Source: Thermoplasmata archaeon (GTDB lineage Archaea > Thermoplasmatota > E2 > UBA202 > JdFR-43). Taken from it: DNA of 9,388 nucleotides. Positions 4,705-9,388 of the stretch are shown here, piece by piece. Both the position numbers and the translations under genes were made by a program. Location: contig JAGHBD010000024.1 of NCBI GenBank assembly GCA_021161135.1, positions 1 through 9,388 of the forward strand, written 5' to 3'. Positions within the stretch are counted from its first letter, which is position 1; each line of letters starts with the position of its first letter. Below the pieces are notes generated by a model, which did no database searches, had not been told where the DNA came from, and was given only the letters and a program-made list of their open reading frames with translations.

Positions 4705-5069
4705 AATGTATATCTAACTGGCACTTCATTTATCTTGCTTTTATATTTGCATACCTCGCATTTGTAGCCAATAACTGTTTCCTTTCCAAGAAGCGATAAA
4801 TTCCTTATTTCCCGTAGCTTTCCATCGCATACAGGACATCTATCAAATTTTTTTCTTCCATGCTTTTTCTTTACATCCACCTTCACAAAGCCAGCTCTTG
4901 CTGTTAAAATTCTTGTCCTTCTCATACTTATCGTATATTCTTTATTCATTTTCTTTAATTCCTCAATAATTGCCTCCCGCAATTTATTAAGAGAGGAAAA
5001 GGAATTATGCTTTCTGAAAGCTTTAAAAATCGCTTGTCTTACTTCCTCTTCTTTAGGTATTCTGTACAT
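4689..5069 (-). CDS. conserved archaeal zinc-ribbon protein
   Basis: A 126-residue basic protein with an N-terminal helical domain (1-65: IPKEEEVRQAIFKAFRK, SLNKLREAIIEELKKMNKEY, ISMRRTRILTARAGFVKV) that looks like a helix-turn-helix. It is followed by a zinc ribbon using C78-x2-C81 (CPVC) and C104-x2-C107 (CEVC). The C-terminal VPVRYTFYL resembles conserved archaeal proteins of unknown function that couple an HTH to a Zn ribbon. Nucleic-acid binding is likely; the target is unknown. A TATA box lies 20-27 bases before the ATG, so it probably has its own promoter although it begins only 29 bases after the lipoprotein gene. Its 3' end overlaps the IF-2B-like gene by 16 bases. Confidence 0.8.
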   Translation of the reverse strand: MYRIPKEEEVRQAIFKAFRKHNSFSSLNKLREAIIEELKKMNKEYTISMRRTRILTARAGFVKVDVKKKHGRKKFDRCPVCDGKLREIRNLSLLGKETVIGYKCEVCKYKSKINEVPVRYTFYLTK

Positions 5070-5088
5070 TACTTCTAATCCTTTATAA

Positions 5089-5096
5089 ATTTATAA
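5089..5096 (-). promoter_or_regulatory. TATA box for zinc-ribbon gene
   Basis: Minus-strand TTATAAAT lies 20-27 bases ahead of ATG 5069, in the short gap after the lipoprotein gene. A second TATA-like TTTATAAA partly overlaps it. Confidence 0.45.
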
Positions 5097-5098
5097 CG

Positions 5099-6166
5099 TT
5101 AATCCTTTAAGACATCAATTGCATACAGTTTATTTGTTACAATACTCCACTCATAATTTTTTCCATTTGCTTTTATAGCTACTCCTCCAACCGGCAACCC
5201 ACCAATATAAAATGAGGCAAGAGGATCTGCAACAAGCCAGTATCCCATTTCATCTTTAAAAAGAGCGTAGCTGAAATTTGCATTGTAGTATCCATCTATA
5301 TTTTTGAGAAGAGAGGCATCTTTTCCTATATAAACAGCTGCAAATGCATGGTTGTCAGTAAGATAAACCCTCGCCGTCCCTCCTGCTATCGTTACCATTG
5401 CAGCCATCAACATTGCAAACTCCTCGCAATCTCCTCCATACTCAATGGCATATTGTGGAGAATTCCATACATCTTCTGTGTCATTAACATATTCGATATT
5501 TTCATATATCCATGAGAAAATTGCACATAATTTAGCGGTGTTGTAGCTACCGCCATATCTCTGTGTAATTTCATTTACTTTCTCCTTTAAAATAGCATTG
5601 TTTGTATCGACAAGCCCATTTATCTTATCGAAATATTTGTAATAATTTCTGTAAAGTTTATAGCCTCCTCCCCCAAATTCTTTAACATCGAAAGTTCTTA
5701 CTCCTTCAACATATTTCAAACCATAATCATACCATCTGCTTCCCTTTCCAACCATAAAAAATACCCCAAGCTGATATTCGTGTTGCCCTGCTGAAGGGCA
5801 ATCAAACGAGAAATAAAATTTTTCCTTCGCTCCTGATGCCACTTCTTTTCCTCCATCATCTTTTACATATTCCTTTCCATCAATTTTTATTCCAAAACCA
5901 TAAACAAAAAGTTTATTCTTCCCTGTATTCTCAATCTCCACCATCACAGCCCCCCTATATCCTTCATACAAATCAGAGAACTGCCATGAAATATTGTAGC
6001 TATATGAAAATGGAAAGAGGGAATTTGCAACAGGTTTTTTGATAAGCAGAACATTATATGGTTGAGGAGCCACCAGATCCTCCTCGCCAAATCCCTTCCT
6101 CTCCACATCCTCAATAAAAATGCAACCTGTGAGACAAATCAAAGCCACGATTGCCAGCCGTCTCAT
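5099..6166 (-). CDS. secreted lipoprotein with transglutaminase-like domain
   Basis: A 355-residue envelope protein. The signal peptide MRRLAIVALICLTGC ends in a lipobox-like LTGC, so C15 is probably lipidated and the protein anchored outside the cytoplasmic membrane. Residues about 55-165 look like a beta-sandwich (VMVEIENTGKNKLFVYGFGIKIDG, with acidic and aromatic strands). Residues about 185-320 form a transglutaminase/papain-like domain: WIYENIEYVND, then GGDCEEFAMLMAAM with nucleophile C247, DNHAFAAVYI with H273, and WLVADPLA with D314. The complete triad supports an active peptidase or amide-bond enzyme on an extracellular substrate that is not evident. A TATA box (6187-6193) lies 21-27 bases upstream. 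It is divergent from the tRNA and runs towards the zinc-ribbon gene. The window carries a second, cytoplasmic protein of this superfamily at 7036-7983. Confidence 0.86.
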   Translation of the reverse strand: MRRLAIVALICLTGCIFIEDVERKGFGEEDLVAPQPYNVLLIKKPVANSLFPFSYSYNISWQFSDLYEGYRGAVMVEIENTGKNKLFVYGFGIKIDGKEYVKDDGGKEVASGAKEKFYFSFDCPSAGQHEYQLGVFFMVGKGSRWYDYGLKYVEGVRTFDVKEFGGGGYKLYRNYYKYFDKINGLVDTNNAILKEKVNEITQRYGGSYNTAKLCAIFSWIYENIEYVNDTEDVWNSPQYAIEYGGDCEEFAMLMAAMVTIAGGTARVYLTDNHAFAAVYIGKDASLLKNIDGYYNANFSYALFKDEMGYWLVADPLASFYIGGLPVGGVAIKANGKNYEWSIVTNKLYAIDVLKD

Positions 6167-6186
6167 GCAATCAAATTTCGATGGGC

Positions 6187-6193
6187 TATAAAT
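6187..6193 (-). promoter_or_regulatory. TATA box for lipoprotein gene
   Basis: Minus-strand ATTTATA lies 21-27 bases before ATG 6166. Confidence 0.5.
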
Positions 6194-6241
6194 GTTTATC
6201 CCATGGTAAAATTAAAAAATCATGCCTTTATTATATTCCGA

Positions 6242-6326
6242 GCGAGGGTAGCCAAGCCAGGTCCAAGGCGGCAGACTCAAGATCTGCTGGCGTAGGCCAT
6301 CGCCGGTTCAAATCCGGCCCCTCGCA
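6242..6326 (+). tRNA. tRNA-Leu (anticodon CAA)
   Basis: An 85-base class II tRNA. The acceptor stem GCGAGGG (6242-6248) pairs with CCCTCGC (6319-6325), with discriminator A at 6326 and no encoded CCA. The D stem is GCC/GGC. The anticodon stem GCAGA/TCTGC (6271-6275, 6283-6287) encloses CTCAAGA, giving anticodon CAA (6278-6280), which reads UUG. The long variable arm TGGC-GTAG-GCCA (6288-6299) is typical of leucine tRNA. The T arm is GCCGG-TTCAAAT-CCGGC (6302-6318). No intron is present. Confidence 0.97.
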
Positions 6327-6327
6327 T

Positions 6328-6335
6328 TTTATATA
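6328..6335 (+). promoter_or_regulatory. TATA box for nth, abutting the tRNA
   Basis: TTTATATA lies 19-26 bases before the nth ATG and begins two bases after the tRNA discriminator. The T-run that would end the tRNA transcript (6327-6330) is part of this promoter. Confidence 0.55.
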
Positions 6336-6353
6336 CGCCTTCTTTTTAATTCC

Positions 6354-7049
6354 ATGAAACTTTCAGAGGAGAAAATTCGAGAAATGGAAAAAATATATTC
6401 CAGATACTGGTGGAGTGAAGAAGAGGAGGAAGAATACAGAGAGATTAGCTCTGATCCTTTTAAACTTCTCATATTTACAATCCTTTCCCAGAATACATCT
6501 AGCGTTAATACAAGGAGAGCTTATAAAAGCCTAAATGAAAGATTCAACATAAATGCACTCTCTCTTTCTAAAGCAGATGAGCATGACATTGCTGAAGCGA
6601 TAAGACATGGAGGGCTTTACAGAGTAAAAGCAAGAAAAGTAAAAGAGGTCAGCAAATACTTGCTCGAAAATTACGAAGGAAGATTGGATAAGATTTTGAA
6701 AATGGATATGGAAAAAGCAAGAAAGGAACTTTTGAAGTTGCCAGGCATCGGAAACAAAACTGCAGGCGTTATCCTTGCCAGCATTTATGGGCAGAGAAAA
6801 GCAATTGTTATCGATACCCATATGAGAAGGATAGCAATAAGGCTTGGGCTGGTTAATGAAAAAGCCAGTTATGATGAAATAGAAAAGAAATTGAAGGAAA
6901 TTTTCCCATGGGAAAAATTAAAAGGAAAGGAGGATAGAGTTGCCAGCCTATTCTGGCTCCTTGCCAAACACACCTGCAGAGCTATAAATCCAAAATGTGA
7001 AGAATGCATTTTGAAAGAAGATTGCAGATTCTATCTTACTCAAAAATAA
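6354..7049 (+). CDS. nth: endonuclease III (DNA glycosylase/AP lyase)
   Basis: A base-excision repair enzyme that removes oxidised pyrimidines and nicks the resulting abasic site by beta-elimination. The 231 residues show the HhH-GPD fold: SQNTSSVNTRRAYKSL (45-60), the helix-hairpin-helix LPGIGNKTAGVIL (129-141) with catalytic Lys 135, and VIDTHMRRI (152-160) with catalytic Asp 154. The C-terminal [4Fe-4S] loop has C208-x6-C215-x2-C218-x5-C224, exactly the family spacing. The N-terminus has an acidic run (EEEEEE, 22-27), slightly unusual. The gene has its own TATA box between it and the tRNA. Its end overlaps the convergent transglutaminase-like gene by 14 bases. It is intact and should be functional. 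Confidence 0.96.
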   Translation: MKLSEEKIREMEKIYSRYWWSEEEEEEYREISSDPFKLLIFTILSQNTSSVNTRRAYKSLNERFNINALSLSKADEHDIAEAIRHGGLYRVKARKVKEVSKYLLENYEGRLDKILKMDMEKARKELLKLPGIGNKTAGVILASIYGQRKAIVIDTHMRRIAIRLGLVNEKASYDEIEKKLKEIFPWEKLKGKEDRVASLFWLLAKHTCRAINPKCEECILKEDCRFYLTQK

Positions 7050-7983
7050 TATTTTTCTGCTCAAGTTCTATGGTAGGCATCTTGAATCCTTTTCTTGCCT
7101 GCCTATCATATTCCTCCTCGCCCAACCTTTGCAGTATTTTCCTGCCTTCCTCCACCTGCCTGAGCACGTTATTATTCATTTTTGCCACGCTATTTGGAGA
7201 AATTTTTTCCATCAGGATTTTTGATGCTATTCCAAGACCAAGTGGCAATGATTCCACTCTCATTATGCTTCCAGGAATCGCTTGAGCCCATATGCCAATT
7301 GAATCCTCACCAAATTTTGTTATTGGAATGCCTGTTGCTGCCTGCCTTTCCGGAGTTGGACCAACATCTGCAACATACCATTTGCCATCTATATATACTT
7401 CTCCCTCTCCATGCAGCATGAAATAGCCCATGGCATTGTACCATTCCTGCATGAGGGGGTCAGCCATGAAAGTATCATACCACTGTTGTATCACACTGAG
7501 TGCATAGAGTTTATATCTCGCTTTGAGTCCGGCGGCTCTACAGAGAGCAATGAATAGAGAAATTTTGTGAAGACAAGTTCCATATCCTCTTTTGAGTGTA
7601 GGCACAACGCCATCAAGCGGAACAATTTGAAGGATAAGATTTCTTTTGACAAATTCAAAAACATCCCTCGCGTATTCATACGGCTCCTTTTCAAAAGCTC
7701 CGAGATGGTTTGCAAGCGCAATTATTTCCTTCGCATATGGATTGCAATAAAGAGTTGGGCGAAGATATTTTTCATTAGATTTAACAACTTTCATATCCGG
7801 CTTGTATTCTGGCAATTCATATCTTCTTTTTGGAGGTGTATATTCAATTTTTTCTTCCCTAACCCTTTTAAGTTGTCCTGGATTTTTTAAAATAACTTTG
7901 GTAAGAGCGAATCCCCCCTTTATAAAAAGTTTTAACATATTTTTTGGTGGAATGTATTCTTTCTCTTTCCATTCCCTAAGCAT
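7036..7983 (-). CDS. cytoplasmic transglutaminase-like protein
   Basis: A protein of the transglutaminase-like cysteine-enzyme superfamily with no signal peptide. Counted from ATG 7983 (315 residues), the first 70 residues are basic and Pro-rich. The core then shows RGYGTCLHKISLFIALCRAAG with C137, FMLHGEGEVYIDGKWYVADVG with H191 and D206, the Cys-His-Asp triad in family order. A C-terminal helical region (about 240-300) precedes a charged tail. ATG 8007 is also in frame, but 7983 is preceded by GGTGGAGGA, a good Shine-Dalgarno sequence, and gives an 8-base overlap with the ligase stop, so 7983 is chosen. Translational coupling to the LuxE-like ligase implies a shared pathway: the ligase could activate a carboxylate while this enzyme makes or breaks an amide. 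That role is inference; the substrate is unknown. Confidence 0.83.
   Translation of the reverse strand: MLREWKEKEYIPPKNMLKLFIKGGFALTKVILKNPGQLKRVREEKIEYTPPKRRYELPEYKPDMKVVKSNEKYLRPTLYCNPYAKEIIALANHLGAFEKEPYEYARDVFEFVKRNLILQIVPLDGVVPTLKRGYGTCLHKISLFIALCRAAGLKARYKLYALSVIQQWYDTFMADPLMQEWYNAMGYFMLHGEGEVYIDGKWYVADVGPTPERQAATGIPITKFGEDSIGIWAQAIPGSIMRVESLPLGLGIASKILMEKISPNSVAKMNNNVLRQVEEGRKILQRLGEEEYDRQARKGFKMPTIELEQKNIIFE
7051..7056 (+). terminator. T-rich end signal for nth
   Basis: ATTTTT directly follows the nth stop codon, within the 3' end of the convergent gene. It is compatible with archaeal T-rich termination. Confidence 0.3.
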
Positions 7984-9343
7984 TTCCTCCACCCATATCC
8001 ATTGCAAGCACTCTCCTCATCTCCTCTGCACACCCTCTCATCTCGCTTCCAGCCGCCCTTTTGACCTCAGGCTCAAGAACTGGCGTTGGCCTGTCGCATG
8101 CTGGACATTCTTCATACATTCTCACTTCATCTCCAGATATGATAAAGCCGGGATAACTCATTGCTAAGCCATCAAGAAATGCAAATCTTCCTTTCTCGCC
8201 CTCCGCCACTTCCTCGCCATTTTCATCTATAACCATTGCCTGATAATAGGTGTGAGGGATGTGGAGATAATGCCCTTCTGGGCAGTGTATCATGAAGCCA
8301 TTTCCTTCAACCATTGCATACAAATCAAGACAATTTTCTGGAGGTATGCCCAAGATTTTCTCAGCTTTCTTTCTGAATTCCTCCACAGATATTCTGCGAT
8401 CCTCAAAAATTTTCCATCCTCCACCTGTTACGATGGCACCATTTTCACCAAAATCAAAATATTCACCATTTTTCTCCAGCTCTTCCATAACGAAGTAAAG
8501 AATAAATGGGGCTCCAATAAATGATATCTTATCCTCATTTTTGTAATGTTCTCTCAGCCAGTTTATTATCTTATCTATCATCTTTTTGTTCTCTCTCTGC
8601 ATTGCATACCTTATTATTCTTCCTTTAAGGTTATTCTTCATTGCTGCCTGTATTAAATCTGCTTTGAGCTCTCTGTCCATAGCAACCTGAACATCTTTGA
8701 CGGCATCAAAATACGAGCCACATACCTTGCCAGCAAAAACATTTGTTTTAAATGGATTTGGCATGAGAAGATAGCCATAGCTGTCATATTCCCAGAATGG
8801 ATAAACCATTGTTATAACTGCCTTAGCAATCATATATTCTGCATCATAAAACGTTCTTTTATCTCTCGGTATAAATGTGTGTCTTCCACTTGTTCCACTG
8901 CTATATGAAATCACCAAGCCCGCTTCATTAAATTTATTTATGATGTCATCGTAGTCATCATTTCTCTTTACCACAATGCTTGGGAGCTCCCCAGTATATA
9001 CAGTGGCAAGCCACATTGCAAATTCTTTGCCAGATGGGTATGTTTTGAAAAATTGGTCTGGAACAAGCGGAATCTTATTAAAATCCTTTATGCTTTTTAT
9101 ATCATCTGGTGTAACATTATTTTCCTTACAGAATTTTCTGTAAAAAGAATTGTTTTCATAGTGATGCTTGAATGCATATTTTATTGCCTTATACCTCTGC
9201 TCATCTGCCTCCTTTTTTGGAACTCTAAAAACATCGAGAGGCTTAAAAACACCTTCCTCCGCAGGGGTAAGTGAATCTGATTCTGGAAAGTATTTTTTAA
9301 GCCTTCGATTCATTTCAGATATATATTCCTTAAATTCAACCAT
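7976..9343 (-). CDS. LuxE/PaaK-like adenylate-forming acyl ligase
   Basis: A 455-residue AMP-forming ligase resembling acyl-protein synthetase LuxE and phenylacetate-CoA ligase, enzymes that activate a carboxylate with ATP and pass the acyl group to a thiol. The ATP-binding loop is SYSSGTSGRHTFIPRD (146-161). Then come FIGAPFILYFVMEEL (275-289), the GGGWK motif (307-311), CLDLYAMVEGNGF (338-350) at the usual YGxTE position, and GDEVRMYEECPACDRPTPVLEPEVKRAAG (404-432), with a CxxC zinc or thiol motif (C413, C416) and C438 near the end. The N-terminal FYRKF region is typical of PaaK-like proteins. No aldehyde-producing LuxC homologue is visible, but the operon could have more genes left of nothing here, since the start is only 45 bases from the window edge. 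An AGGAGG lies 13-18 bases before the ATG and a TATA-like element just upstream. Confidence 0.82.
   Translation of the reverse strand: MVEFKEYISEMNRRLKKYFPESDSLTPAEEGVFKPLDVFRVPKKEADEQRYKAIKYAFKHHYENNSFYRKFCKENNVTPDDIKSIKDFNKIPLVPDQFFKTYPSGKEFAMWLATVYTGELPSIVVKRNDDYDDIINKFNEAGLVISYSSGTSGRHTFIPRDKRTFYDAEYMIAKAVITMVYPFWEYDSYGYLLMPNPFKTNVFAGKVCGSYFDAVKDVQVAMDRELKADLIQAAMKNNLKGRIIRYAMQRENKKMIDKIINWLREHYKNEDKISFIGAPFILYFVMEELEKNGEYFDFGENGAIVTGGGWKIFEDRRISVEEFRKKAEKILGIPPENCLDLYAMVEGNGFMIHCPEGHYLHIPHTYYQAMVIDENGEEVAEGEKGRFAFLDGLAMSYPGFIISGDEVRMYEECPACDRPTPVLEPEVKRAAGSEMRGCAEEMRRVLAMDMGGGNA
7984..7992 (-). promoter_or_regulatory. Shine-Dalgarno sequence of the transglutaminase-like gene
   Basis: GGTGGAGGA sits directly before ATG 7983 and inside the last codons of the ligase gene. 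It decides between the ATGs at 7983 and 8007. It is the clearest Shine-Dalgarno sequence for an internal operon gene here. Confidence 0.55.
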
Positions 9344-9362
9344 CGTTGCAAATTTCCTCCTT

Positions 9363-9370
9363 TCTTAAAT
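9363..9370 (-). promoter_or_regulatory. possible TATA box for the ligase operon
   Basis: Minus-strand ATTTAAGA lies 20-27 bases before ATG 9343, at the position favoured across this window. An AGGAGG between it and the ATG would lie at or before the expected transcript start, so a promoter further upstream, off the window, is an alternative. Confidence 0.35.
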
Positions 9371-9388
9371 TATTTATCTAAACAATAC

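Noticed and set aside
7984..8007. ATG 8007 as start of the transglutaminase-like gene
   Set aside because: It lacks a good Shine-Dalgarno sequence and lies deeper in the ligase gene, while GGTGGAGGA directly precedes ATG 7983.
7567..8167. + strand open frames opposite the transglutaminase-like and ligase genes
   Set aside because: Phe/Ser-rich shadow translations of AT-rich coding DNA on the other strand, with no recognisable motifs.

Overview
The window looks like chromosomal DNA of an uncultured, AT-rich euryarchaeon. Archaeal signs are a tRNA-Leu with no encoded CCA, an archaeal IF-2B family protein, archaeal-type small winged-helix proteins, and TATA boxes placed so uniformly (20-27 bases before the start codon) that most mRNAs here should be leaderless. 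A Thermoplasmata-related lineage is my guess from overall gene style only.

Layout. Bases 1-1830 are an accessory-like stretch: two small winged-helix proteins (40-219 +, 428-844 -), a repeat-rich intergenic region (about 872-1235), and a type II toxin-antitoxin pair (antitoxin 1236-1502, RelE/ParE-type toxin 1489-1830). A divergent pair follows: an unrecognised membrane protein (1873-2607 -) and lumazine synthase ribH (2691-3113 +). ribH is followed after one base by a short-chain dehydrogenase (3115-3852 +) whose N-terminal Rossmann region is broken by two compensating one-base shifts. Next come an IF-2B/eIF2B-alpha-like protein (3895-4704 +), a conserved zinc-ribbon protein (4689-5069 -) and a secreted lipoprotein with a transglutaminase-like domain (5099-6166 -). 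Then come tRNA-Leu(CAA) (6242-6326 +) and endonuclease III (6354-7049 +), whose TATA box begins right after the tRNA.

The right end (7036-9343 -) is a two-gene operon: a LuxE/PaaK-like adenylate-forming ligase and, overlapping its stop by 8 bases, a cytoplasmic protein with a complete transglutaminase-like Cys-His-Asp triad. This pair is the best candidate for a little-described biochemical system. The toxin-antitoxin locus with its repeat-laden control region is the second. The rest is ordinary housekeeping: riboflavin synthesis, base-excision repair and translation.

Gene starts here were chosen by combining family length with the TATA rule. This shortens three reading frames (starts at 40, 1236 and 3895). 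A fourth (start at 7983) is chosen from a Shine-Dalgarno sequence.
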